DNA from: Bacillota bacterium
GTDB lineage: Bacteria > Bacillota > Sulfobacillia > JACIYH01
Direction: 5' to 3'
DNA: 64,000 nt
Assembly: GCA_030019365.1 (NCBI GenBank)
Contig: JASEFA010000005.1
Coordinates: 1-64,000 of the forward strand
The notes under the pieces are model-generated. The model saw nothing but the letters and a program-made list of their open reading frames with translations. It was not told the origin of the DNA and made no database searches. This document shows positions 33,211-40,693 of this stretch, piece by piece. Made by a program: the position numbers and the translations under genes. Every line of letters begins with the position of its first letter. The first letter of the stretch is position 1.

Positions 33211-34338
33211 GTGAGTGGCAGACGCATCTTCGTGGTGGATACCACCCTGCGCGATGGGGAGCAGACCGCAGGCGTAGTGTTCACGCCGAGGGAGAAGGAG
33301 TACATCGCGTGCCTGCTCGACGATCTGGGAGTGGACGAGATCGAGGCTGGCGTCCCGGTCATGGAGGGAGCCGAGAAGGAAGCGGTGCGCACGATCGCGC
33401 ACCTGGGTCTCAGGGCCAGGGTTATGGCGTGGAACCGCGCGCTACCGGAGGACCTGCGGCACTCCCTTGACTGCGGTGCCCCCGCGGTGGCCCTCTCCAT
33501 CTCCGCTTCCGACATCCAGATTGAGAAGAAGCTGAGGACGACGCGGCGGTGGGTCCTGGACACCATGGCGCGCACCACGGAGATGGCCAAGAAGCAGGGG
33601 CTATACGTGTCCGTGAGCGCCGAAGATGCCTCGCGGGCCGACCCGGCATTCCTGGTGGAGTTCGCCAGGACGGCGCGGGATGCGGGGGCGGACCGCCTCC
33701 GCTTCTGCGATACGGTGGGCCTGATGCATCCTCTCGCAGTGCACGAGGCGGTCGGCCGCTTGCTGCAGGGGGTACCCGGGTTGCCCGTGGAGATGCACAC
33801 CCACAACGATCTGGGACTGGCCACCGCCAACGCATTGGCCGGAGTCATGGCGGGAGCGTCGTTCGTGGGCGTGACGGTGGGGGGATTGGGTGAGAGAGCC
33901 GGGAATGCAGCCCTGGAAGAAGTGGTGATGGGGCTCAAGCACCTGCTGGGGTATGAGACGGGCGTTGACACCCGGTACCTGGCCCGGGTGGCTGAATACG
34001 TGGGTGCGGCCGCGGGCAGGCCGGTACCCCCTGGCAAGTCCGTGGTGGGGCCTGGTGTGTTCGCACACGAGTCGGGCATCCATGTGGATGGTGTCCTGAA
34101 GGATCCCAGCACATACGAGCCCTTTGATCCGGGCGAGGTGGGGCTGGTCCGTCGCCTGGTGGTGGGCAAGCACTCGGGAGCGGCCGCCGTCCTGGATTGC
34201 CTGCGCAGGTCCGGCATCGAGGCGGACGGCGCCCTGATCCCGGAGCTCCTGGCCCGCGTCCGCCAGTGTGCTATCGATCTCAAGCGCTCACTGCAGGATT
34301 GGGAGCTGGCCCGCCTGTACCGAAAGTTGCAAGAGTAG
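33211..34338 (+). CDS. Homocitrate synthase/2-isopropylmalate synthase family enzyme
   Basis: 375 residues, the length of NifV-type homocitrate synthases and shorter than LeuA (no regulatory domain). DTTLRDGEQTAGVVFT at the start, EMHTHNDLGLATANAL (metal-binding HxH), GGLGERAGNAALEEVVMG, and HESGIHVDGVLKDP are family motifs. It condenses acetyl-CoA with a 2-oxoacid such as 2-oxoglutarate. No nif, lysine or leucine genes are near, so the pathway is unclear; it could serve lysine/coenzyme-type chain extension or 2-oxoacid disposal. GTG at 33211 with GGGGGTGA upstream. It has its own promoter at 33150. Confidence 0.88.
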   Translation: MSGRRIFVVDTTLRDGEQTAGVVFTPREKEYIACLLDDLGVDEIEAGVPVMEGAEKEAVRTIAHLGLRARVMAWNRALPEDLRHSLDCGAPAVALSISASDIQIEKKLRTTRRWVLDTMARTTEMAKKQGLYVSVSAEDASRADPAFLVEFARTARDAGADRLRFCDTVGLMHPLAVHEAVGRLLQGVPGLPVEMHTHNDLGLATANALAGVMAGASFVGVTVGGLGERAGNAALEEVVMGLKHLLGYETGVDTRYLARVAEYVGAAAGRPVPPGKSVVGPGVFAHESGIHVDGVLKDPSTYEPFDPGEVGLVRRLVVGKHSGAAAVLDCLRRSGIEADGALIPELLARVRQCAIDLKRSLQDWELARLYRKLQE

Positions 34339-34379
34339 CGAGCCAGCGCCATCGTTCCCTGAACCAAGGAGGATTCGGG

Positions 34380-34418
34380 GTGGCATTCATCGAATACAAG
34401 CGTAGCTTGGCACCATAA
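34380..34418 (+). CDS. Candidate 12-residue leader peptide
   Basis: AAGGAGGAT at 34366-34374 is a near-perfect ribosome site exactly 7 nt before a GTG at 34380, yet the frame closes after 12 residues (VAFIEYKRSLAP) with TAA at 34416-34418. The regulator-like gene starts 8 nt later without its own site. The arrangement suggests a leader whose translation feeds ribosomes into the next gene. Too short to be detected as a gene by length; conservation in relatives would decide. Confidence 0.45.
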   Translation: MAFIEYKRSLAP

Positions 34419-34426
34419 GCGACAGC

Positions 34427-35224
34427 ATGTCGTTTTCGGCGGAAAGCATCCGGGCTACCCTGCGGTTGGTGGAGTCGAGGGGGCAAACTCACCGGGCCGA
34501 AGAGGGGCAACTCGCCGTCGTGCTCGTCGAAGTCGACCCACCTTCGCAGACGGACGACCCCTATGAGCGCGAGCACGCGCGGCTTCAGGCCCAGGCCGTG
34601 CTGGTGCACGGTGGTCGGCAAATGCGGGCGGCAGTGCTGCACCTGGGCGGGTTCCGCTTTGCCCTGTACACCTCGAAAGGGGATCTGGATGAATGCACGG
34701 GATGCTACCGTGCTCTCCCTCTGCTGGGCTTGCTGGAGGATCGCCTGGGAGCTAGTGCACGAGCCGGCATCGGCTTGGCTCTCCACGCCCATGACGCGCA
34801 GCAGGAGGCGGAAAGAGCCCTCGAGCTGGCGCGCAGGTCTCCGGGGGGCAATGCCTACGTATCTGCCGGTGGGGAGGTGATGGGACCGATTAGCCCCCGC
34901 TTCGCCGCGGGCTGCGGGGTGCCAAGAGCCCTGCGTGCCACGCATCCGGGGCTGCTCGCCCTGGCCAGCCGAGCCGGGATCAGCGCCCCGACCTTGCGCC
35001 GGGTTCTGCAGGCCTGGTACGCGGCTGGTGGCACGGGGATAACCAGCGAGGTACTGGCGAGCTCGACGGGCACCACCGTACGCTCGGCCCAGCGCATCCT
35101 CCGTCACCTGATGAGGTGCGGGCTGGCGGAGCGCGTCGGGCAGGGAATTCGGCAAGCGCGGGGACGACCCCAGGTGATCTACCGTCTGAAACTCGCGGAC
35201 TGGAATGCCGCAGAAGGAGTGTGA
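34427..35224 (+). CDS. Unrecognised protein with palm-like N-domain and C-terminal winged helix (probable regulator)
   Basis: 265 residues; I do not recognise the family. Residues about 25-150 (LAVVLVEVD, then LGGFRFALYTSKGD, then ARAGIGLALHAHDAQQEAER and AL-LAR) have the strand/helix rhythm of a degenerate GGDEF or GTP-cyclohydrolase-III-like palm domain without catalytic acids. Residues about 170-255 look like a winged helix-turn-helix (SAPTLRRVLQAWYAAGG; TTVRSAQRILRHLMRCGLAE; GRPQVIYRL). It follows the homocitrate-synthase-like gene by 88 bp with a mini-ORF between, so it probably regulates that gene. Start at ATG 34427 lacks a ribosome site of its own. Confidence 0.6.
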   Translation: MSFSAESIRATLRLVESRGQTHRAEEGQLAVVLVEVDPPSQTDDPYEREHARLQAQAVLVHGGRQMRAAVLHLGGFRFALYTSKGDLDECTGCYRALPLLGLLEDRLGASARAGIGLALHAHDAQQEAERALELARRSPGGNAYVSAGGEVMGPISPRFAAGCGVPRALRATHPGLLALASRAGISAPTLRRVLQAWYAAGGTGITSEVLASSTGTTVRSAQRILRHLMRCGLAERVGQGIRQARGRPQVIYRLKLADWNAAEGV

Positions 35225-35226
35225 AG

Positions 35227-35322
35227 GTGGTGTTCACCTGGGGCCTGCGTAGCAATGCAGACGGGGCACGGGCCATCGCCGAAGTGGCGCGTGCTGTCTA
35301 CGAAGCTTCCGTCAGCCCTTAG
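35227..35322 (+). CDS. Candidate 31-residue small protein
   Basis: AAGGAG (35214-35219) is placed 7 nt before a GTG at 35227, and the frame encodes VVFTWGLRSNADGARAIAEV and ends at TAG 35320-35322. An in-frame GTG at 35221 overlaps the previous stop as GTGA. The Ala/Arg-rich helix is plausible for a small protein. It overlaps the end of the convergent racemase gene by 11 bp. Family unknown; existence rests on spacing and ribosome site only. Confidence 0.35.
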   Translation: MVFTWGLRSNADGARAIAEVARAVYEASVSP

Positions 35323-36034
35323 GGATCCCCGCCGGGGGCTGCGCGGGCATGTAGAGCCACCTGCGGCAGTACCGGAACCCGATACGAGCCTGCGTTACCG
35401 CCAGCCATAGCCCGGCCTCCGTCGGCTCCACGACGGGGGCGGGCACCTGTTCACGCACCGCGTGGACGTACGCGTACATCCCGGTGCATCCCAGGACGAT
35501 CACGTCGGCGGCGTGGCGGTTGATGGCCTCCTGAGCGCACGCCACCATGGCCGCCACCGTCCTTTCCCGATCTGCCCCCAGTTCCAGCACGCCCATGGGG
35601 ACGGGAATGCTGGCGGCAAGGCGATGGGCTGTGCCCAGCTGGGCGGCCCGCATGTGGGCATGGGAGACCGAGTTGTTCAGAATGGAGACATGTCCGATCC
35701 GCCACCCCAGCGAGCAGGCCAGCAGCCAGGCTGCCTCCCCCGCCCCCACCACGGGGATGTCCAGGAGCTCCCGCAGGGGGTGCAGGCCGGGATCGCCGAA
35801 GCAGTTGATCACCACGGCATCCACCACCGGTTCCCGGCCGCAGCGATCGAGTGTTCCTTTCACCAGGTAGTGGGCGGCCTCTCCCTCGTCGTAGAGGGTT
35901 TCCACTGCCCGCGGTCCTTCCTCCAGGCCCCAGCACTCCACCGATACTGACCCGGGGAGACCGAGGCGCGTCACATACTCTTGCCAGCCCGCCAGGTTAG
36001 CCCCGAGGACGGGCGTCGCCAGGAGGATCCTCAC
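35312..36034 (-). CDS. Asp/Glu/hydantoin racemase family protein (both catalytic cysteines present)
   Basis: 240 residues from the GTG at 36034, which overlaps the upstream LD-carboxypeptidase stop as GTGA. VVINCFGDPGLHPLREL carries Cys78 and VIVLGCTGMYAY carries Cys183, the two-cysteine pair of racemases such as hydantoin, allantoin and Asp/Glu racemases; IPVVGAGEAAWLLA is the substrate loop seen in hydantoin/allantoin types. It interconverts D and L forms at an acidic carbon. Coupling to an LD-carboxypeptidase and importer suggests use of D-amino acids from peptides. In-frame codons upstream of 36034 lie inside the neighbour gene. Confidence 0.87.
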   Translation of the reverse strand: MRILLATPVLGANLAGWQEYVTRLGLPGSVSVECWGLEEGPRAVETLYDEGEAAHYLVKGTLDRCGREPVVDAVVINCFGDPGLHPLRELLDIPVVGAGEAAWLLACSLGWRIGHVSILNNSVSHAHMRAAQLGTAHRLAASIPVPMGVLELGADRERTVAAMVACAQEAINRHAADVIVLGCTGMYAYVHAVREQVPAPVVEPTEAGLWLAVTQARIGFRYCRRWLYMPAQPPAGIPKG

Positions 36035-36987
36035 GTCCGTACCCCGCTTTCCTCCACGATCACAGAGCAGTTCGAGGCGGCAAGGGTCACCCGCACGCCC
36101 AGGGGAAGGGTCAGGCGCCGTTCGCCGTGGCCGGCCGCCAGCCCGTAAATGGCGGGCTTGCCCAGGGGTTCGATGAGGTCGCCGATGATCTCCCGCAGGG
36201 TGAGCATGGGGCGTTTGGTGTTGCCCGGTACGCAGTCTACGCATTCAGCGATGATGAATCCGGCTGCGGCATCCAGCTTCCCTGCCAGCTTGAGGTGGGT
36301 GAGCATGCGGTCGAAGCGGTACGGCACCTCACCCACGTCTTCGAAGAGCAGGATCTTGCCGGCCGTGTCCAACTCATACGGAGTGCCCAGCGTGGTCACG
36401 AGAAGGGAGAGATTCCCTCCGGTGAGTGGGGCGGTAACCCGGCCGGGGCATATGGTTTGCAGGGGTGGTCCCTCGGGCGGGTTCCTCAGTTCCCCCAGGG
36501 GTTCGGGCCGGGTCACCGCTCGCTCGAACCATTCCCTGGTGTAGGTGAATTCCTTGCTCATGTCGTAACCGGCCATGGGCCCGTGAAAGGTGACCAGCCC
36601 CGCCAACCCGGCCACCGCGCAGTGGATGGCGGTGATATCGCTGTATCCCACGAATACCTTGGGGTGGTGCGCTATGGTCCCGTAGTCCAGCAGGGGGAGG
36701 ATCCTGGGTGTCCCGTAACCGCCCTGGATGCACACGATGCCGTCCACCTCGGGGTTCTGGAAGGCCCACATCAGGTCCGCCGCCCTCTCCTCGTCCCGGC
36801 CTGCCAGGTACCCCCGCAGCTTGAGGGCATTGGGCGAGAGCATGGTGCGGAATCCCATGTCATGCAGGCGCTTTCTCGCCAGTTCCAGCATTTCAATGGA
36901 GACATGGGCATCGGGGTGCACCGGGGATGCGGGCGACACCAGCGCTATGGTGTCTCCGGGGCGCAGGATCTTCCCTTTCAGTGCCAT
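36031..36987 (-). CDS. LD-carboxypeptidase/MccF family (S66) serine peptidase
   Basis: 318 residues from the ATG at 36987; the AAAGGTGGG ribosome site lies upstream and an in-frame GTG falls inside that site. Catalytic triad is visible: Ser116 in FVGYSDITA, Glu216 in ILLFEDVGE, His288 in AAGHGERRLTLPLG. GIVCIQGGYGTPRILPLLD is the family substrate loop. These cytoplasmic enzymes cut the bond between an L-residue (or meso-DAP) and a C-terminal D-residue in murein tetrapeptides, or acyl-sulfamoyl adenylates in MccF. Being in one operon with an importer and a racemase suggests processing of imported LD-peptides. Confidence 0.88.
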   Translation of the reverse strand: MALKGKILRPGDTIALVSPASPVHPDAHVSIEMLELARKRLHDMGFRTMLSPNALKLRGYLAGRDEERAADLMWAFQNPEVDGIVCIQGGYGTPRILPLLDYGTIAHHPKVFVGYSDITAIHCAVAGLAGLVTFHGPMAGYDMSKEFTYTREWFERAVTRPEPLGELRNPPEGPPLQTICPGRVTAPLTGGNLSLLVTTLGTPYELDTAGKILLFEDVGEVPYRFDRMLTHLKLAGKLDAAAGFIIAECVDCVPGNTKRPMLTLREIIGDLIEPLGKPAIYGLAAGHGERRLTLPLGVRVTLAASNCSVIVEESGVRT

Positions 36988-37043
36988 GTTCAGTCCCACC
37001 TTTCGTGCAGGTCATCTGGTCCGTGCGGGCCGGGATGGTCTTA

Positions 37044-37898
37044 TCACTTGGAACCGCGCATGCGCGGGTCGAGGACATCGCGGAGGCCGTCTCCCAGGAG
37101 ATTGAGGCCCAGGATGGTCACCGCAATGCACATACCGGGAAAGGTGGTCAACCAGGGGGCGGCCCAGAGGTAGTCCCGGCCCCTCCCCAACATGGAACCC
37201 CAGCTCGGGTGCGGGGGCTGTACCCCCAGGCCCAGGAAGCTGAGGGCGGATTCGTCCAGAATGGCCCCTGCCATGCCCAGCGTGGCTGCCACCAGCAGGG
37301 GGGCGACGCAGTTGGGGAGCACGTGGCGCACCAATATCAGGGCATCCCTGGCTCCCAGCGCTCGCGCCGCCGTGACGAATTCTTGCTCCCGCACGCGCAG
37401 GGCCTCTCCCCGCACCAGCCTCGCCATGCCCGGCCAGCTCACCAGCGCCAGGGCCACGATCACGTTGGTGAGCCCTGGCCCCAGGACCGCCATGGTGGCG
37501 ATGGCCAGCAACAGCCCGGGGAACGCGAAGGTGAGGTTAACCACCCAGCTCACCACTTCGTCTACCCGGCCCCCGAAGTACCCGGCCAGCAAGCCCGCGA
37601 CGGTCCCGGCGGAAACGGCTACCGTCTCCACCGCTACCCCCACGGTAAGCGAAATGCGCGCGCCGAACAGAAGGCGACTCAACTGATCACGGCCTATGTT
37701 GTCGGTCCCCAGGGGAAACTGACGGCTGGGCGAGTGCAGGGCGCTGCGGTTATCGAAGTACTTGATGGGATCGTACGGGGCCAGCCAGGGGGCGAAGAGG
37801 GCAGCCAGCAGCACCACTCCCACCAGTATGGCCCCGATCCGGAACGACCGGTGGCGCCACAGTTCCCTGCCCAGCAGCGTCGCCTCTCCCTCCCTCAG
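37044..37898 (-). CDS. DppC-like permease (module 4), probable CTG start
   Basis: 284 residues from a CTG at 37898 that overlaps the DppB stop as CTGA. No ATG, GTG or TTG is available between there and the first membrane helix; the next in-frame GTG upstream (37991) would place 31 residues inside the other gene. Family features: GTDNIGRDQLSRLLFGARIS, coupling loop TAARALGARDALILVRHVL, and terminal LGLNLLGDGLRDVLDPRMRG. The N-terminus then reads LREGEATLLGRELWRHRSF, the usual length before helix 1. The start is inference; the gene itself is certain. Confidence 0.85.
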   Translation of the reverse strand: MREGEATLLGRELWRHRSFRIGAILVGVVLLAALFAPWLAPYDPIKYFDNRSALHSPSRQFPLGTDNIGRDQLSRLLFGARISLTVGVAVETVAVSAGTVAGLLAGYFGGRVDEVVSWVVNLTFAFPGLLLAIATMAVLGPGLTNVIVALALVSWPGMARLVRGEALRVREQEFVTAARALGARDALILVRHVLPNCVAPLLVAATLGMAGAILDESALSFLGLGVQPPHPSWGSMLGRGRDYLWAAPWLTTFPGMCIAVTILGLNLLGDGLRDVLDPRMRGSK

Positions 37899-38827
37899 CC
37901 CTCTACTCGAATGCGGGGGTCGATGTACGCATACAGTACATCCACCGCCAGGTTCACCAGCGCAAACATGCCCACCGTGAACAATACGCACCCCTGCACC
38001 ACGGGCAGGTCTCGCTGGCCGATGCAGTCCACCAGCAGCCTGCCCACCCCCGGCCATCCGAACACGTTCTCCGTGATCACGGCGCCGGTGAGGAGCCATC
38101 CCGCCTGTACACCCATGACGGTCACCATGGGAACCAGGGCGTTCCGCAGGGCGTGCTTGTATATCACCACGCGCTCCGCCAGTCCCTTTGACCGCGCGGT
38201 GCGGATGTAGTCCTGGCGGAGCACTTCCAGCATGGCAGAACGGGTCATGCGGGAGAGCATGGCCATGGACGAAAGGCCCAGGGTCACGCTGGGCAGCACC
38301 AGGAAGGCAGGAGACCCGTACCCTCCCGCCGGGAGCGCGCCCAGCTTCACCGCGAAAAGATACATGAGCAGCAAGCCCAGCCAGAACACGGGCATGGATA
38401 CGCCTGCCACGCAGAATCCCATCAGGGAGGCATCGATCCAGCCCCCCTGGCGCACAGCGGCCGCGATGCCACCCGGGACGCCTATGGTCGTGGCGACCGC
38501 CAGAGCCGCAGCACCCAGCTCAAGCGTCGCCGGAAAGCGCTCCAGGATGATCCGGGTGACGGGCTGATTGAAGCGGAAGGAAAAGCCCAGGTCTCCCCGC
38601 ACGGCGTTGAACAGGAACTTGAGGTACTGCAGGTAGGTGGGGTCGTTGAGCCCCCACCGCTCCCGGATACGCTCGGCCGCCTGGGGATCCAACTGGCCGC
38701 GCTTAGGATCCATCAGGCTGATGGTGGGATCCCCGGGTATCACGTTCATGAGCACGAAAGTGACCAGGGTGATTCCCACCAGCAGCGGAACCAGCATCAG
38801 CAGGCGGCGCCATACGTACCTTGTCAG
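37895..38827 (-). CDS. DppB-like permease (module 4), CTG start
   Basis: 310 residues from a CTG at 38827. GGAGGT (38841-38836) lies exactly 8 nt upstream, and the peptide LTRYVWRRLLMLVPLLVGIT matches the normal DppB N-terminus residue by residue; starting at the ATG at 38797 would remove the conserved RY-RR segment. Other features: IPGDPTISLMDP, coupling loop RQDYIRTARSKGLAERVVIY, and YAYIDPRIRVEG at the end. It pairs with the 37044 product. Confidence 0.9.
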   Translation of the reverse strand: MTRYVWRRLLMLVPLLVGITLVTFVLMNVIPGDPTISLMDPKRGQLDPQAAERIRERWGLNDPTYLQYLKFLFNAVRGDLGFSFRFNQPVTRIILERFPATLELGAAALAVATTIGVPGGIAAAVRQGGWIDASLMGFCVAGVSMPVFWLGLLLMYLFAVKLGALPAGGYGSPAFLVLPSVTLGLSSMAMLSRMTRSAMLEVLRQDYIRTARSKGLAERVVIYKHALRNALVPMVTVMGVQAGWLLTGAVITENVFGWPGVGRLLVDCIGQRDLPVVQGCVLFTVGMFALVNLAVDVLYAYIDPRIRVEG

Positions 38828-38848
38828 CGTCTCTTACCTCCGGGGGAG

Positions 38849-38885
38849 GGGGGAGGGGTCGCAGGTACTGGCTGACCCCTCCCCC
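38849..38885 (-). other. Stem-loop between binding-protein and permease genes (module 4)
   Basis: GGGGGAGGGGTC (38849-38860) and GACCCCTCCCCC (38874-38885) form a perfect 12-bp stem with a 13-nt loop, 5 nt after the binding-protein stop on the minus strand and just before the permease ribosome site. Same position as the hairpins of modules 1 and 2. Confidence 0.6.
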
Positions 38886-38890
38886 GCAGC

Positions 38891-40516
38891 TCATGGTTTG
38901 CCCTCCACGGAGAGCTTGTCGAGGGGCTGGTAGTCCATGTCGACGGGGTTGGGGATGAGGCCCTTGACCCAGGGCTGGTGGACGATCACCGCCTTGTTGT
39001 AGTTGAAGAACCACCAGGGCGCATCGTCCACGATGATCTTCTCGGCCTCCCGGGCCAGCCGGATCATCTCCCCTTCGTCCGTCGTCGCCTTCATCTGGTC
39101 CACCAGCCGGTCAACCTCGGAGTTACTGTAGCGCACGCGGTTGCCGGCGCCTCCGAAGGACTTGCTGTGGAATAGCAGCAGCCAGTCGTAGGGGTGCACG
39201 GCTCCGCACACAGAGTACATATAGGCCTGGAAGTCCCCGGCATTGGCGCGGTCGATCATGACCCCCCACTCCACCTGGACCGGGTTGACCTTGATTCCCA
39301 CCGCCTCCAGGTAAGGCTGGATGGCTTCCACCGCCGGCGAACCCCAGGCAGGGTGAGAGGTGCACAGGACTTCAAATTCGAAACCTTTGGGGTATCCCGC
39401 CTCTTTCAGCAGGGCCTTGGCCTTCTCTGGATCGTAGGGGTAGCCCTTGAGGGCCGGGTCGTATCCCATGAGCGAGGGAGGGAAGAGCCCGGTGGCCGGA
39501 TATGCCTTCCCCTGCAGCAGAGTCTCTACCAGAGTCTTGCGGTCAATGGCGTAATTGATAGCCTGCCGCACCAGCTTGTTGTCGAAGGGAGGCTTCTGGC
39601 AGTTGAAGGCGATGTGCCGGGTATACAACTCGGGTACTTCCACCAGGTTGTTTGCCCACTTGGGGTCGTTCTTGTACTTGAGGTATTGGGGATCCCCGAG
39701 CAGCATGTAGTCGATCTGCCCGGCGGCGAACATGGCATCGCGGGTGGCAGCCTCCTTGACGATCAGGGTCTCGATGACATCAGTCTTGGGGGGGCCGGCC
39801 CAGTGGTCCTTGTTCGCCACCAGCACCACCTTGGAGTCCTTGACCCATGAGTCGAACCTGTAAGGCCCGCTTCCGACCGGCTTCATGCCGAAGTCGGCCC
39901 CCAGCTTCTGGACTTCCTCCTTGGGGACTACGGAACAGCAGATGTTGGTGAGCCGGAGGAGGAATGTAGGATCGGGCTCGGCCAGCTCGATAGTAAGGCT
40001 GTACGGGCCGGTCACTTTGATGCCGGCAACCTCGGTTGCCTTCTTCTCCGCGAAATCCTTGGCTCCCTTGATGGACGCCAGGGTTGAAGACAGTGGCGAC
40101 ATGTTATCCGGATTCAGCAGGCGCTCGAACGAGTACTTGACGTCGTCGGCCTTTATCTCCCGGCCGTTGTGGAACCTTGCCCCCTGACGCAGCTTGAAGG
40201 TGTAGGTTAGCCCGTCAGGGCTCACGGTCCAGTCTGTGGCCAGCTCCGGGGTGAGTTTCTTCTGCACCACGTCGTAGTTGAGCAGTTGCTCGAAAATGGC
40301 CGAATTCAGCACCAGGGCCGTGATCTTGTCCTTGAGGATGGGATCCAGATTCTCAGGGTCACCGTAGAGGTCGACACGGGTCAGCCTGGTCTGCTGTGCC
40401 TGGGGCGGACCGGCCGACCTGGTACAAGAGGTGGCCACCAGCGCCACACCTAGAACCACAGCCAGGAGGGCGACCAGCCACACCCCCCGGCGTCTTCCCG
40501 CCCACCGTGCCTCCAT
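38891..40516 (-). CDS. Dpp/Opp-type binding lipoprotein (module 4)
   Basis: 541 residues from the ATG at 40516 (GGGAGGG 7 nt upstream; a GTG directly before it is the alternative). Signal peptide with lipobox LVATSC, then the SBP family 5 fold (TDWTVSPDGLTYTFKLRQGA; NKLVRQAINYAIDRKTLVET). It heads an operon with two permeases, LD-carboxypeptidase and racemase. No ATPase gene follows. A PucR gene lies immediately upstream on the same strand. Likely ligand: a peptide containing D-residues or a muropeptide (inference from neighbours). Confidence 0.9.
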   Translation of the reverse strand: MEARWAGRRRGVWLVALLAVVLGVALVATSCTRSAGPPQAQQTRLTRVDLYGDPENLDPILKDKITALVLNSAIFEQLLNYDVVQKKLTPELATDWTVSPDGLTYTFKLRQGARFHNGREIKADDVKYSFERLLNPDNMSPLSSTLASIKGAKDFAEKKATEVAGIKVTGPYSLTIELAEPDPTFLLRLTNICCSVVPKEEVQKLGADFGMKPVGSGPYRFDSWVKDSKVVLVANKDHWAGPPKTDVIETLIVKEAATRDAMFAAGQIDYMLLGDPQYLKYKNDPKWANNLVEVPELYTRHIAFNCQKPPFDNKLVRQAINYAIDRKTLVETLLQGKAYPATGLFPPSLMGYDPALKGYPYDPEKAKALLKEAGYPKGFEFEVLCTSHPAWGSPAVEAIQPYLEAVGIKVNPVQVEWGVMIDRANAGDFQAYMYSVCGAVHPYDWLLLFHSKSFGGAGNRVRYSNSEVDRLVDQMKATTDEGEMIRLAREAEKIIVDDAPWWFFNYNKAVIVHQPWVKGLIPNPVDMDYQPLDKLSVEGKP

Positions 40517-40693
40517 CACCCTGTCCCTCCCTCTCTGCGCACACTCGAGTTAACCGCCGCTTGCGGCACGGAATCCTCTCAACGCAGCTTCCCACCCCCG
40601 CTTTTCACGGTTCTGGCCTGTCCCCAGGTTGGGTGACCATTTCGCGCGGGAAACGGGAGTGTCCTTTGAACCGCCTAGCCAAAAATGACACCG

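Noticed and set aside
33211-34338. Nitrogen-fixation nifV
   Set aside because: Sequence fits the homocitrate synthase family, but no nif gene is in the window, so the symbol and role are not justified.
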